Program-made: the position numbers and the translations under genes
Assembly: GCF_963678635.1 (NCBI RefSeq)
Contig: NC_087071.1
Coordinates: 4,355,624-4,419,623 of the forward strand
Direction of reading: 5' to 3'
Length of the DNA: 64,000 nucleotides
Source: Symsagittifera roscoffensis
Taxonomy: Eukaryota; Xenacoelomorpha; Acoela; Convolutidae
Part shown: positions 24,201-38,260 of the stretch, piece after piece
How positions within the stretch are numbered: the stretch's first letter is position 1
How the letters are laid out: every line of letters starts with the position of its first letter
The notes under the pieces: generated by a model
Told to the model about the DNA's origin: nothing
Database searches by the model: none
The model's input: only the letters and a program-made list of their open reading frames with translations

Positions 24201-25700
24201 CACCTGCTTTTTATCCTCAGCTGAAGGAGTGAAAGCTACCTTAAGTGAAACTTTCTATTTGGAGAAGAAAAATGGAACTTATAACGATGCATAGTAGTTT
24301 CGATTTAATTCAGCAAGCTATGAGGTAACTCCGAGAAACTGAATATAAAAAATTGGATGAAAATTAACTTTGATGACAAAGTTTCTCAAATGGCTTTCGA
24401 ATGTAGCACCTATTGATGTAGAAGTATTCAATGCTCACCGAGATTTTTTCGGATCGCAATAGATGTATGTCATACCATGTAAGAATCTAAAACAAATTAG
24501 GTCAAATCAAAAGCAGCAACTGGATTCCCCTTAGTTCAAAAACTTGTGAAAAACTTGGTCGCGTTTGCAAAAAAGATTCAACCGAAGAGGGGTGGCTTGG
24601 TCTATTTTGTCTAAAAAGCGCCAGGAAACTTCTGGGCAATCAAAATTAACATCTCCCAGAATGATTTAGCCTGCATTCCTTCTGTTTTAGAGTCATGACA
24701 CATCAACAGGGCTTATCAGAAGCGACCAGACATTGGGACGATCGTCCTATGGGCTGTTTGTGGGCAGCTTCTTTGGGTTGTAATGGTAATTTACTCTCAG
24801 TGCCCAGTAGAATAAGTTCAGGCTCGGTCTGTAACCCGGGAAAGACAAAGGCCGAATCAGTACGAGGCAAATCTGAAAAATACCGAGATTTAATTATCCG
24901 TGGATATGTTCTCCAAACAGACAATTTTAGAAAATCTGTGAGCCGCCGACCCTAGAACCGAGATTTTTCTGAATAAACTCAAAAAAAACTTGAACAGATG
25001 TACTGAAGCGCCCATGTAGGTAGTTTTCTTAAGCAGAGAGTCTCCCGCAAATTACAGGTTGCAAACGCTGCGTGTGTTCCCGGCACTAATAATGATAAAG
25101 TACTTTCGGAAAAAAAAACATTCCATTTGTGGTGCCATGGGAGCAAAGGCGCAGCTCTGTATAAGATTCTGATAGACCCATAGCCTCATATCGGTTCTCT
25201 TTTTGAGTTTTTTTTCAACGCCAGCTTATAAGGTTCAATTGTTAGTTTTCTCAATCTAGTTGGCTTCGCTCCCAACCATCTAATTTTTTTTAAATTCTTT
25301 TCAGTATATATTTCACTCTTCCACATCTAGGAAAATTCTATGGTTTTATAATCAAGGAACTTCTGAACTGCAACCGCGACTACAATGATACTTTTGACCT
25401 CTGGGATAGTTTCCAGGAATTAGTGGACCCATAGTTCCAGATTATGTCAATGTTTTGGAACTGCTTCCACTCCGCTTTCTTTTGTGCAGCGCTTAGTTTT
25501 CTCAAGGTAACAGTCGTTTGCCATTTGATAGGCTCTTTAGAGATCGAGAATGATAGGCTCTTTAGCTATCGGCTCAAGGGACAGAGACAACACCTCTCGT
25601 GCTTTTCTAACTCAATCGGTTGAAGCCAATTGACGGTTCCACTAAAAATGGAACTCGAGATCGTGATACAGCCTAAAGGCTATCAGCAAATTGACCACCT
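21278..25700. repeat. Array unit U1 (about 4.4 kb)
   Basis: The unit starts TACAAAATTACTGAACTTTC and ends at GACCACCTAA. It is nearly identical to U4 (29932-34357) as a direct repeat and is the inverse of the left array part. It contains at least two diverged sub-units; for example, the block around CCTATTGATGTTAAACAAAC at 22946 and that around CCTATTGATGTAGAAGTATT at 24412 are old copies of each other. Confidence 0.88.
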
Positions 25701-27957
25701 AAGTTTTTTGGAGCAAAATCTATCGGAGCCAAGAGCTTAATTGGAGATTTGCGACCGATTGTTAATGATAATTTGCTCAGACCGATAAAGTGCGCGGCAA
25801 ATCAAGGCTCTAGCAGTGCGGCAAAGTTTTCAGCAAGAATTTGGTACAAAAAGTGGAGCTGAACAAGTTGCACGCTCCTTTATAAACTTGATAGATTGCG
25901 ATGAGAACTCAATTTGCGCGGCAAATCAAGGCTCTAGCAGTGCGGCAAATCAAGGCTCTAGCAGTGCAGCACAAAATTCAGCTAGAATGTGGTACTAAAA
26001 GTGGAGCTGAAAAAATTGCACGCTCTTTTTCAAACTTGATAGATTGCGATAACAACTCAATGTGCTGTCTAGTATGCTGTCCTAGGCGCTGTCTTATTGC
26101 AGTCTTAGATTTTTATATAGCATTCAAGTCGCTTAAAAGAAAAATTATTTTGAAAACCTAATATATTTTGAGTAAAAGTCCTTCTATTGAAAAAACGAAG
26201 TTGAATTGATGAATTTGTAGAGCCAAGACAACAACCATGCGGGGCTGTCTTAGTGTAGTCTTAGTTTCTTACTTCTGCTTTTCATTCGCTTAATAGAAAA
26301 GTATTAAAACAACGTTTATTCTAACCGGCTGGAGTTGTACAGCTAAATTCATTGTGCCTACAGTAAAATGAGACTTTTTTAACAGAATTTTTAGCTTCAT
26401 TTTTGAAGGCGCAACACAACAAGACGACTCCGAGGCACCAATACTGGATGCTGCAACAATCCAGACGCTATTAAGAACCTAGAACCTATTGATGTTAAAC
26501 AAACTCATTGCATACAAAGAGAAATTCGGATCGCAATGGTTGAAGTCCTTACCGTAAAAAAACCTAAGATTAAAATCAGCAGCAGCATTTGGGCTCCTCT
26601 TAGGTTCAAAATCTGTGAAAAACATAGGAGCGTTTAAGGAAAAGTTGTAACCGAAGAGGTATGGCATGGCCTATCTTGTCTGAACTGCGCAAGGAGATTT
26701 CTAAGCACTCAAAATTAAATGCTCCTAGAAACATTGTTTAGCCTGAATTCCTTTTGTTTTAGAGTCAATACACCTGCACAGGACAAATCAAAGCAACCAG
26801 ACGGTTCGAAGCTCGCCTTATGAAATTTGGTTGGAATCTTCTGTGGGTTCCAACGGTAATTTACTCCTTATCTTCTATCAGAGTAAGTGCACGCTCGGAC
26901 TATTACCCGGGAACGCCATAAACTCAATAAAACTTGAAAGGTGTACATTGAAGCCCAGGTAGGTAATGCCCTTAAGCAGAGGATCTAACTTGCACCGTTA
27001 ATAATAAAACAGTTTCGAAGAAATTTTTCATTTGTGGAGCCACGGGAGCAACAAGGAATCTGTTTTATGTGCTGTCTCAGTGCAGTTTTAGACTCTTATT
27101 AAAGCTTTTAATTCGCTTAATGAAAAGTGATTTTGAATCACTTTTTCTCGAGCCCGCTGATTGCTTCCAAACAAACAATTTTAGAAAATCTGTGAGCCGC
27201 CGACCCTAGAACCGAGATTTTTCTGAATAAACTCAAAAAAAACTTGAACAGATGTACTGAAGCGCCCATGTAGGTAGTTTTCTTAAGCAGAGAGTCTCCC
27301 GCAAACTACAGGTTGCAAACGCTGCGTGTGTTCCCGGCACTAATAATCTAATACTGATAAAAAACTTTCGGAAAAAAAAACATTCCATTTGTGGTGCCAT
27401 GGGAGCAAAGGCGCAGCTCTGTATAAGATTCTGATAGACACATAGTCTCATATCGGTTCTCTTTTGAGTTTTTTTTCATCGCCAGCTTATGAGGTTCAAT
27501 TGATAGTTTTCTCAATCTAGTTGGCTTCGCTCCCAACCATCTAATTTTTTTAAATTCTTTTCAGTATATATTTCACTCTTCCACATCTAGGAGAATTCTA
27601 TGGTTTTATAATCAAGGAACTTCTGAACTGTAACCGCGACTACAATGATACTTTTGACCTCTGGGATAGTTTATTAATGAACCCATAGTTCCAGATTATG
27701 TCAATGTTTTGGAACTGCTTCCACTCCGCTTCCTTTTGTGCAGCGCTTAGTTTTCTCAAGGTAACAGTCGTTTGCCATTTGATAGGCTCTTTAGAGATCG
27801 AGACTGATAGGCTCTTTAGCTATCGGCTCAAGGGACAAAGACAACACCTCTCGTGCTTTTCTAACTCAATCGGTTGAAGCCAATTGACGGTTCCACTAAA
27901 AATGGAACTCGAGATCGTGTTACAGCCTAAAGGCTATCAGCAAATTGACCACCTAAG
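25701..27957. repeat. Array unit U2 (about 2.26 kb, internally deleted)
   Basis: It starts TTTTTTGGAGCAAAATCTATCG and joins three pieces of the larger unit: 25701-26140, then a jump at AAAACCTAATATATTTTGAG into the 22612-23625 type, then a jump at about 27167 (CCAAACAAACAATTTTAG) into the 24911-25700 type. Abrupt junctions point to deletion by recombination between sub-units. Confidence 0.85.
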
Positions 27958-29931
27958 TTTTTTGGAGCAAAATCTATCGGAGCCAAGAGCTTAATTGGAG
28001 ATTTGCGACCGATTGTTAATGATAATTTGCTCAGACCGATAAAGTGCGCGGCAAATCAAGGCTCTAGCAGTGCGGCAAAGTTTTCAGCAAGAATTTGGTA
28101 CAAAAAGTGGAGCTGAACAAGTTGCACGCTCCTTTATAAACTTGATATATTGCGATGAGAACTCAATTTGCGCGGCAAATCAAGGCTCTAGCAGTGCGGC
28201 AAATCAAGGCTCTAGCAGTGCAGCACAAAATTCAGCTAGAATGTGGTACTAAAAGTGGAGCTGAAAAAATTGCACGCTCTTTTTCAAACTTGATAGATTG
28301 CGATAACAACTCAATGTGCTGTCTAGTATGCTATCCTAGGCGCTGTCTTATTGCAGTCTTAGATTTTTATAAAGCATTCAAGTCGCTTAAAAGAAAAATT
28401 ATTTTGAAAACCTAATATATTTTGAGTAAAAGTCCTTCTTTTGAAAAAACGAAGTTGAATTGATGAATTTGTAGAGCCAAGACAACAACCATGCGGGGCT
28501 GTCTTAGTGTAGTCTTAGTTTCTTACTTCTGCTTTTCATTCGTTTAATAGAAAAGTATTAAAACAACGTTTATTCTAACTGGCTGGAGTTGTACAGCTAA
28601 ATTCATTGTGCCTACAGTAAAATGAGAATTTTTTAAGGTAATTTTTAGCTTCATTTTTGAAGGCGCAACACAACAAGACGACTCCGAGGCACCAATACTG
28701 GATGCTGCAACAATCCAGACGCTATTAAGAACCTAGAACCTATTGATGTTAAACAAACTCATTGCATACAAAGAGAAATTCGGATCGCAATGGTTGAAGT
28801 CCTTACCGTAAAAAAACCTAAGATTAAAATCAGCAGCAGCATTTGGGCTCCTCTTAGGTTCAAAATCTGTGAAAAACATAGGAGCGTTTAAGGAAAAGTT
28901 GTAACCGAAGAGGTATGGCATGGCCTATCTTGTCTGAACTGCGCAAGGAGATTTCTAAGCACTCAAAATTAAATGCTCCTAGAAACATTGTTTAGCCTGA
29001 ATTCCTTTTGTTTTAGAGTCAATACACCTGCACAGGACAAATCAAAGCAACCAGACGGTTCGAAGCTCGCCTTATGAAATTTGGTTGGAATCTTCTGTGG
29101 GTTCCAACGGTAATTTACTCCTTATCTTCTATCAGAGTAAGTGCACGCTCGGACTATTACCCGGGAACGCCATAGGGCGAATAAACTCAATAAAACTTGA
29201 ACAGGTGTACATTGAAGCCCAGGTAGGTAATGCCCTTAAGCAGAGGACCTAATTTGCACCGTTAATAATAAAGCAGTTTCGAAGAAATTTTTCATTTGTG
29301 GAGCCACGGGAGCAACAAGGAATCTGTTTTATGTGCTGTCTCAGTGCAGTTTTAGACTCTTATTAAAGCTTTTAATTCGCTTAATGAAAAGTGATTTTGA
29401 ATCACTTTTTCTCGAGCCCGCTGATTGCTTCCAAACAAACAATTTTAGAAAGTCTGTGAGCCGCCGACCCTAGAACCGAGATTTTTCTGAATAAACTCAA
29501 AAAAAACTTGAAAAGATGTACTGAAGCGCCCATGTAGGTAGTTTTCTTAAGCAGAGAGCCTCCCGCAAACTACAGGTTGCAAACGCTGCGTGTGTTCCCG
29601 GCACTAATAATGATAAAGTACTTTCGGAAAAAAAAACATTCCATTTGTGGTGCCATGGGAGCAAAGGCGCAGCTCTGTATAAGATTCTGATAGACCCATA
29701 GCCTCATATCGGTTCTCTTTTTGAGTTTTTTTTCAACGCCAGCTTATGAGGTTCAATTGATAGTTTTCTCAATCTAGTTGGCTTCGCTCCCAACCATCTA
29801 ATTTTTTAAAATTCTTTTCAGTATATATTTCACTCTTCCACATCTAGGAAAATTCTATGGTTTTATAATCAAGGAACTTCTGAACTGTAACCGCGACTAC
29901 AATGATACTTTTGACCTCTGGGATAGTTTAT
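27958..29931. repeat. Array unit U3 (about 1.97 kb, internally deleted)
   Basis: It has the same internal junctions as U2, at 28408 and 29428, so U2 and U3 descend from one deleted unit by tandem duplication. Its end is cut at GGGATAGTTTA (29931), where U4 begins. Confidence 0.85.
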
Positions 29932-32900
29932 ATACAAAATTACTGAACTTTCAAGGAGAAAGTAAACACCCGAATTGTTAAAACCTCTGTTTTTTGGAGC
30001 AAAATTTCTCGGAGCTTTGGAGTCAAAAGCTTAATTGGAGATTTTTGACCGATTGACAATAACAATTTGCTCAGACGCAGCGCGATAAAGTGCGCGGCAA
30101 ATCAAGGCTCTAGCAGTGCGGCAAATCAAGGCTCTAGCAGTGCAGCACAAAATTCAGCTAGAATGTGGTACTAAAATTGGAGCTGAAAAAATTGCACGCT
30201 CTTTTTCAAACTTGATAGATTGCGATAACAACTCAATGTGCTGTCTAGTATGCTGTCTTAAGCGCTGATTTATTGCAGTCTTATGTTTTTATAAAGCCTT
30301 CAGGTCGCTTAAAAGAAAAATATTTCGACTCTCAATTTTTGCGAACCGCCCATGAGTCTTACATTTATACTCTTTGCGCCTAAAGATAATCGAGTTAAAT
30401 TTTTTAACCGGAAAATCCATCATCATTTGGAGCACGGAACACAAGAAGAACACCTAGAGGAAACACCGCTGTTAGCTGAAAGAATACAAAGGCTAACACG
30501 AAAGCTTGACTTCATAAAATCATCGAAATCCAGCCGACGACTATAAGTTACTGCTCCCTGACCTTAGTCTCATACTAAAATCTGAAAAAAAAAATAGCTT
30601 AAGTCTAAACTCAGAATAACCTGAGATATGTTTTCTAGAAGCCACCACAAATTCTCAAGACAAAACAACCATAGGTCATTTTGAATATATATGCCCAGGA
30701 ATTAAAACAACTTCCAAGTAACCTTGGCCTCACCTATACACCAATTTTGTTGCAAAGGACCGCTGAAAGGACAAGTAGCAGAAATGGAGAAGATTCGAAA
30801 GTTTTTGTTGAGCTAGGTGCTCATTATAGTTTTTATTTCCTTAATAAGTTTTTTAGACTGTCAAAACTTTATGCTTATAAGACCTTCTTTTGCGAAGTAA
30901 TTTTGAAATGACGATTCTTTAGAGCTAAAAGAAAGTAAATAGTCAAAAGAAAAAACGGACCTCAATTGTTCCAAGACCTGAAACACATATTGAAAACAGA
31001 AAAAAAGATTGCCAGAGCCTAATACCAGAACACTTTTTGATATGTGTTGTAGAACTGATCAAGAGTACAAAAAAAATTTCAATCGTAGGTCAGTTTCAAA
31101 AAGTGTGTCCAGAATATAAAATCAAAGGCAACGATGATCTTGGGCTCCCCTACGGGCGAACACCGCTAGAGAAAATATAACAAAATTGAAAAGATTCAGA
31201 TGTTTTCGATAAGCTGGATGTTCATCATGGTTTTTACTCCTTAAATCAATTCTTTGCATGCCGAAAACCTAATATATTTTGAGTAAAAGTCCTTCTTTTG
31301 AAAAAACGAAGTTGAATTGATGAATTTGTAGAGCCAAGACAACAACCATGCGGGGCTGTCTTAGTGTAGTCTTAGTTTCTTACTTCTGCTTTTCATTCGC
31401 TTAATAGAAAAGTATTAAAACAACGTTTATTCTAACCGGCTGGAGTTGTACAGCTAAATTCATTGTGCCTACAGTAAAATGAGACTTTTTTAACAGAATT
31501 TTTAGCTTCATTTTTGAAGGCGCAACACAACAAGACGACTCCGAGGCACCAATACTGGATGCTGCAACAATCCAGACGCTATTAAGAACCTAGAACCTAT
31601 TGATGTTAAACAAACTCATTGCATACAAAGAGAAATTCGGATCGCAATGGTTGAAGTCCTTACCGTAAAAAAACCTAAGATTAAAATCAGCAGCAGCATT
31701 TGGGCTCCTCTTAGGTTCAAAATCTGTGAAAAACATAGGAGCGTTTAAGGAAAAGTTGTAACCGAAGAGGTATAGCATGGCCTATCTCGTCTGAACTGCG
31801 CAAGGAGATTTCTAAGCACTCAAAATTAAATGCTCCTAGAAACATTGTTTAGCCTGAATTCCTTTTGTTTTAGAGTCAATACACCTGCACAGGACAAATC
31901 AAAGCAACCAGACGGTTCGAAGCTCGCCTTATGAAATTTGGTTGGAATCTTCTGTGGGTTCCAACGGTAATTTACTCCTTATCTTCTATCAGAGTAAGTG
32001 CACGCTCGGACTATTACCCGGGAACGCCATAGGGCGAATAAACTCAATAAAACTTGAACAGGTGTACATTGAAGCCCATGTAGGTAATGCCCTTAAGCAG
32101 AGGATCTAATTTGCACCGTTAATAATAAAGCAGTTTCGAAGAAATTTTTCATTTGTGGAGCCACGGGAGCAACAAGGAATCTGTTTTATGTGCTGTCTCA
32201 GTGCAGTTTTAGACTCTTATTAAAGCTTTTATTTCGCTTAATGAAAAGTGATTTTGAATCACTTTTTCTCGAGCCCGCTGATTGCTGAAATAATACGAAC
32301 TCTACTAAGAGAGCTAGAATTGGAACTAAATGTTTGTTTATGAGATGATCGAAATCTAGCCGATAACTATAAATTAGCGCTCCGAGACTTAATCGCATAC
32401 TAAAAACTGAGAAACCATTGCCTAAGCCTCTGCCCTGGAACCCGTGAGATATGTTTTCTAGAACCGATCACAAGCACGCATTAAAATTCAATCATGGGTC
32501 AATTTCAAAATTCGTGTCCATAAATTTAAATCAAAACATGGATGATATTGTGATAATCTTGGGCTTCCCAAAGCGAATTTTGTCGCAAAAAACTACAAAA
32601 GGAAATAGTAGCAGAATAAACAAGGAATCCGGTTCCTATTGGTTTTTGGTTTTTTATAAAACTTCTAAGCATGCCGAAACTTTTACAATTTTTGAGTCAT
32701 TTTTTGCAAGGTGAACTTTTGGAAAGTAACGATCAAGTTTTGAGAAGTCTTCATGACACGTAATAAATGTGAACTTGAATGTTGGTCAAATTTTTAGGCA
32801 CTTTTTTCGGCAGCCAATGGTGACTGGGTGTTTGTTCTTATCGCTTTCTAGCTTCACCTGCTTTTTATCCTCAGCTGTAGGAGTGAAAGCTACCTTAAGT

Positions 32901-34357
32901 GAAACTTTCTATTTGGAGAAGAAAAATGGAACTTATAACGATGCATAGTAGTTTCGATTTAATTCAGCAAGCTATGAGGTAACTCCGAGAAACTGAATAT
33001 AAAAAATTGGATGAGAATCAACTTTGATGACAAAGTTTCTCAAAGGCTTTCGAATGTAGAACCTATTGATGTAGAAGTATTCAATGCTCACCGAGATATT
33101 TTCGGATCGCAATAGATGTATGTCATACCATGTAAGAATCTAAAACAAATTAGGTCAAATCAAAAGCAGCAACTGGATTCCCCTTAGTTCAAAAACTTGT
33201 GAAAAACTTGGTCGCGTTTGAAAAAAAGATTCAACCGAAGAGGGGTGGCTTGGTCTATTTTGTCTAAAAAGCGCCAGGAAACTTCTGGGCAATCAAAATT
33301 AACATCTCCCAGAATGATTTAGCCTGCATTCCTTCTGTTTTAGAGTCATGACACATCAACAGGGCTTATCAGAAGCGACCAGACATTGGGACGATCGTCC
33401 TATGGGCTGTTTGTGGGCAGCTTCTTTGGGTTGTAATGGTAATTTACTCTCAGTGCCCAGTAGAATAAGTTCAGGCTCGGTCTGTAACCCGGGAAAGACA
33501 AAGGCCGAATCAGAACGAGGCAAATCTGAAAAATACCGAGATTTAATTATCCGTGGATATGTTCTCCAAACAAACAATTTTAGAAAATCTGTGAGCCGCC
33601 GACCCTAGAACCGAGATTTTTCTGAATAAACTCAAAAAAAACTTGAACAGATGTACTGAAGCGCCCATGTAGGTAGTTTTCTTAAGCAGAGAGTCTCCCG
33701 CAAATTACAGGTTGCAAACGCTGCGTGTGTTCCCGGCACTAATAATGATAAAGTACTTTCGGAAAAAAAAAACATTCCATTTGTGGTGCCATGGGAGCAA
33801 AGGCGCAGCTCTGTATAAGATTCTGATAGACCCATAGCCTCATATCGGTTCTCTTTTTGAGTTTTTTTTTTTCAACGCCAGCTTATAAGGTTCAATTGTT
33901 AGTTCTCTCAATCTAGTTGGCTTCGCTCCCAACCATCTAATTTTTTTAAAATTCTTTTCAGTATATATTTCACTCTTCCACATCTAGGAAAAATCTATGG
34001 TTTTATAATCAAGGAACTTCTGAACTGTAACCGCGACTACAATGATACTTTTGACCTCTGGGATAGTTTCCAGGAATTAGTGGACCCATAGTTCCAGATT
34101 ATGTCAATGTTTTGGAACTGCTTCGACTCCGCTTGCTTTTGTGCAGCGCTTAGTTTTCTCAAGGTAACAGTCGTTTGCCATTTGATAGGCTCTTTAGAGA
34201 TCGAGAATGATAGGCTCTTTAGCTATCGGCTCAAGGGACAGAGACAACACCTCTCGTGCTTTTCTAATTCAATCGGTTGGAGCCAATTGACGGTTCCACT
34301 AAAAAATGGAACTCGAGATCGTGTTACAGCCTAAAGGCTATCAGCAAATTGACCACC
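29932..34357. repeat. Array unit U4 (about 4.4 kb)
   Basis: This is a direct repeat of U1 with scattered substitutions and small indels. At 34357 the sequence passes from GACCACCTAA into AAATATATTAAACAG and becomes the mirror of 15461 in the left arm, so the array ends here. Confidence 0.88.
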
Positions 34358-35717
34358 TAAAAATATATTAAACAGAAAGACTTCATGACCACATATTTTA
34401 TCACCTATTACACATGCATGCCGTTAAAAACAGGGTCGGGATCTTGTTGCCTACTTCTTTTTATTAGACAGTGTGTGATGGATCCAGGTCAGATGGATCA
34501 ACCTAGAAGCGCACCTAATCTCAACATACTTACCTGAGGCAATCGTTGGTATTCAATTAGCAGGAGTAATTCAGGATATGATAATCAAGCAGTATAATCA
34601 ACCCCAGTTTTTAATTCAAATAAGATCAAGATAACTAGTCAACTCAAGATGTTTTATAATGTTTATGCGAGTTTGGACTACTGGGACAGTTAAATGGACA
34701 GTTTCCCGTGTGAAGTTGTTTTTTCGAAGTTAAGAAAAAAAAATTTGCTCTCCGTGATTGCTTGTCGCAGCCACTCTCAATGTTCTCTGCCAATAAGCAG
34801 ACAAGTCAACTCGAAATTATCTAGATATGCCAGTTGCAATCAGCAATTGATGAAGAGTGACTTTCAGCAAATTTTTTCATGAGATATTCAATTCGATTGT
34901 TCTGTTTTTGAATTCTGATTTTCAGTTGTCGCGAGAAAACTAGATATGACTAAGTCGATTCGAAATTTTGAAAAAATAAATCCAAAATGAAAACGTGCAT
35001 TATGACCAACTGGCACACAATCTGTTGAACTGTCTCGACCTTTCGTTTTCCTCGACGTCATATATTCCTTCATTATATCCTAGTTTATGAACTTCCAAGG
35101 TTTTTGACTTGTAAATTATGAAGAAGGATTGAAAATCTCGGTTACCAAAATAGTTCTGAACTTCTGATAAATTTTAATGCTTGAAGAATTTGACGTTAAG
35201 TGGGCTAATTTTAATTTAAAAAAAAAGTTAATTGGATAATTCGATTTACACAAATTTCGAACTGCTAGTTTTATTGTCCCATGGTGGATGGGAACCGGGA
35301 ATAAAGACCTTATATACATCTTTGAAACGGCTAAATTCAACTCAAAGTGGATTTCGCAGAACGCACGAAACAGTCAGGCCAGTTGTGAGGATTGCGCAGA
35401 ACGCACCAAACGTTCAGGCCAGTTGACATTAGGGCATCAAAAAACCTGAGCCCTACTTTTGCTACTTCTCTTTCTTATAAAACCTGGTCTCTGCATCTCT
35501 AGGGAAACGGAAGTCTCCTTGTTATTAAATTATAAAAATCATAATTTGAACTAGTTTGGCAAAGTTCATTGCTAATATATGATGTCTGAGAACTGTCAAC
35601 TCATAAAATAATTTCCACAATTATGCAAACGACTTGACTGGTGGTAAAAACTTCACGATAAGTAGTGTCAAATAAAGCTGACTAAACGTGCGAAGGTCCA
35701 CAATCTGGCTAAAATCA
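34358..35717. other. Right flank of the satellite array
   Basis: This is the mirror of 14100-15461 and contains the leader-module copy. Short frames at 34694-34882 and 35116-35426 are not conserved with their mirror and are not called. It ends where the LTR-containing tandem duplication begins. Confidence 0.6.
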
Positions 35718-36010
35718 ATATTTACCAAGATTAGGGATAGAAAAGGGGCAAACCGGTAACGTCATATTAAACGAACATTCAGAGCAATGACTTGGTTAGT
35801 AAATCCCTCCTGATAAACTTTTTTTTGATAATAATTTCCTGTAGTTATCTCAAAAGTCCGTGAATCAACCGTGAGTGTATATATGAAAGCAACTAGAGAT
35901 CACACTTAGAAACTTCTTATTAAATTTTTTTTCCAACTTGCACTCAATTCTTGTTCTATTCCGGGAAAGCACGTGTTGGGCTTATCTTACAGTGGCGACA
36001 GAGATGGGAT
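35718..36010 (+). repeat. LTR-like block with primer-binding site, right arm copy 1
   Basis: The LTR part runs to TTACA at about 35990, with the TATA-like GTGTATATATG near 35875. The primer-binding site TGGCGACAGAGATGGGAT is at 35993-36010. TCCCATCTC follows at about 36020 and is complementary to the GAGATGGGA within the site, giving a hairpin. The orientation is opposite to the relic downstream. Confidence 0.65.
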
Positions 36011-36399
36011 CTCTGAAAGTCCCATCTCAAAAACCAACACACTACCAGTACTTGCGCTTTATTTTTGTGTGCATACAAGTACCCAATAGTTAGTTCAACA
36101 TTCATTAGGACTGAGCCCATAGTTTTTATTAGTAGGCAAAAGACTCACTGAATATACATATTTGATACCTCATTTTTTGCCTTAACTCATGAAAGATTTT
36201 GATAATTTTACTTTGAAACTATTTGAAGTCTCTGGTGCTGGGTTGGTATCCACTTTCTCCCGAGGTATAGTAATATCCACGTGTCCAAAGCCTGGTGTTT
36301 TAACTTTTTTGTATCCAATTATTTCTCACATTCTGATTTACTCACTGGATAGAAAATAGGAATGAGCTTGAAATATTCATGCAGGTATGTTGCATCATC

Positions 36400-38260
36400 A
36401 CTAGCTACTTTTCTTAAGTGCCGCCACTGAATATGACGCCAAACACATGCAATATATTAGCCCTATTTCCGATGCTACCGAGTTACACATTAGTTCCCCG
36501 CTTTTAAGCGTTTCTGGTTTGTCTTTTGTTAAAGTGCAATTGCTATTTTAGCTGAAAGAGATTCTTTCAATTTTAAGAACTTTTTCAAATTCAAATCGAT
36601 TGAAGTTTCGCCAGTTAGTTGTCCTATGCATAAAACTATGATTATTAGCTTACCAAATAACGCTTCCTTGATTTTCATGATGAGAATGTGTAATTTGTTT
36701 TTCACAAAGATTTAACCTAAGCAAAAACATTAAAATTATTTTGATGTTTATCATCATCCTTGTCTTTATAAAATAAATAGTCCCCAAGTCCTTTAGGTGC
36801 TGACCGTTTCCTCGTACTGTACTTTTTATTACCTCCCTTTTACAATACAAGCTGCTTTAGATTCTGATCCTGTTTTTGCTTGGTTCTCCTTGGTTCGTCG
36901 GTGCGCTTACTAGGTTGAGCTTTTGTAAAATGCTAATGTGTCGATTGACTCTTTCATGTCTAATATTTCCGTTGGAGTACTGAACTGATCGGCGTTTATC
37001 CTTTCTGATGTAACTGATTCTCTTTCCGGGGTAGAACGACAAGGAGCTTCTACTTTTGAGCTGGCGTTACGAAACTCCACAACTACAAAACCTTTCTTCT
37101 TCCTATGTTTCTTTTGTTGCGTTGTTGTTGATGCAATTATGATTTCCTCTCGCTTCCTGAGCGTTTACTTTGTTACTGAGCCTTTAACCTATCATAATGA
37201 ATTTTTTGCTGTTTCTTAGATTTGTGTTCTTCAATCAAAAAAATTAGATCGCTTACAGTCTCTTTGATTATGGGTGGTCCGTTTTAGAACAATTTAAGTT
37301 TCTTTGTCTGTACCTTGCAAAGGTTTGTGTTAAAAAGAAATACTATAATGTTCACGTTATACTTAGATCCGTATTTTTTTCAGTCGTTGTAGGTCTTAGG
37401 TCTTTTTCGACGTTCCTTGTATCAAGCATCAGTTCGTGGCTTGAATGGAGTTCCTACTTCAAGTCTCCGACGTAGTCGCTTGGCGTTGCAAAGACCTTAG
37501 TTTGTGATGTTTCGTACATGCAAGGGCAAGGATCTAGGGCGATCAAAAATCAAGTAAAATGGACTTTATTTTGTCACAGCATGATTTGATGATCTATAAG
37601 CCATATTAACAGCTCGAAAATATTTGGCCCAATCATCGTGGGTTTCTTTCAATTTTTTAGACTTCTTCGACTGTTCTGTTGGTTTTTTTCAATCATTGCT
37701 TTTCCCTGAGAATGATATGATACTGTGCTACTTCTCTCGATTCGCAGTTTGGAACACAAATTTTAAGGTGTGACATGAAGTTTGATTCCTTGTCGCTGCG
37801 CAGATTTGCTGGCTAGCCAAAGCTCGAAATCCAATAACCGACCAAAGCTATTCTCAGTCATTGCTTTTCCCTGAGGATGATATGATATTTTGCTACTTCT
37901 CTCGATTCGCAGTTTGGGTTACAAACTTTTGAGGAGTGACATGAAGTTTGATTCCTTGTCGCTGCGCAGATTTGCTGGCTAGCCAAAGCTTGAACTCCAA
38001 TTACCGAACAATGCCTTAGCTACTGTCTTTGCTTCTTGGTTTTAAAAGGGTACCGCTTCGTACCACTTTGAAAATTGATCTCCGATTGGAAGAGTAAACT
38101 TGAATCCTTCTGATTCCGGTTGCGTTCCCATGAGATCCAACGCTACATGACAAAGTGGATGGCTTGGTTTCCATGTCTGCTGTGGGTGGTTATGTTTCTG
38201 AATAGCTATGCTTTTTTCACAGCTAATAAACTTTTCTTCAATATCCCGACTCATTCCAAG
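36400..38260 (-). pseudogene. Right relic: integrase and env-like tail, copy 1
   Basis: The best open piece (38042-38254) reads SRDIEEKFISCEKSIAIQKH, then LDLMGTQPESEGFKF and DQFSKWYEAVPF. This covers the end of the zinc-finger region and the first catalytic Asp of a gypsy integrase core. Further down, RSDKE- and YHPQG-type blocks are doubled by the nested repeat. The GPP-containing C-terminal module (about 37130-37340) and the env-like remnant (36640-36400) follow. Confidence 0.75.

Noticed and set aside
17964-31778. Short ORFs that recur with high identity, such as the 62-codon frame starting MPYLFGYNFSL or MLYLFGYNFSL (17964, 22937, 26479, 28733, 31590) and the 76-codon frame starting MNMYAQELK or MNIYAQELK
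   Set aside because: They recur because the whole DNA unit is repeated. Neighbouring non-coding DNA is equally conserved, and changes do not favour synonymous positions in an obvious way.
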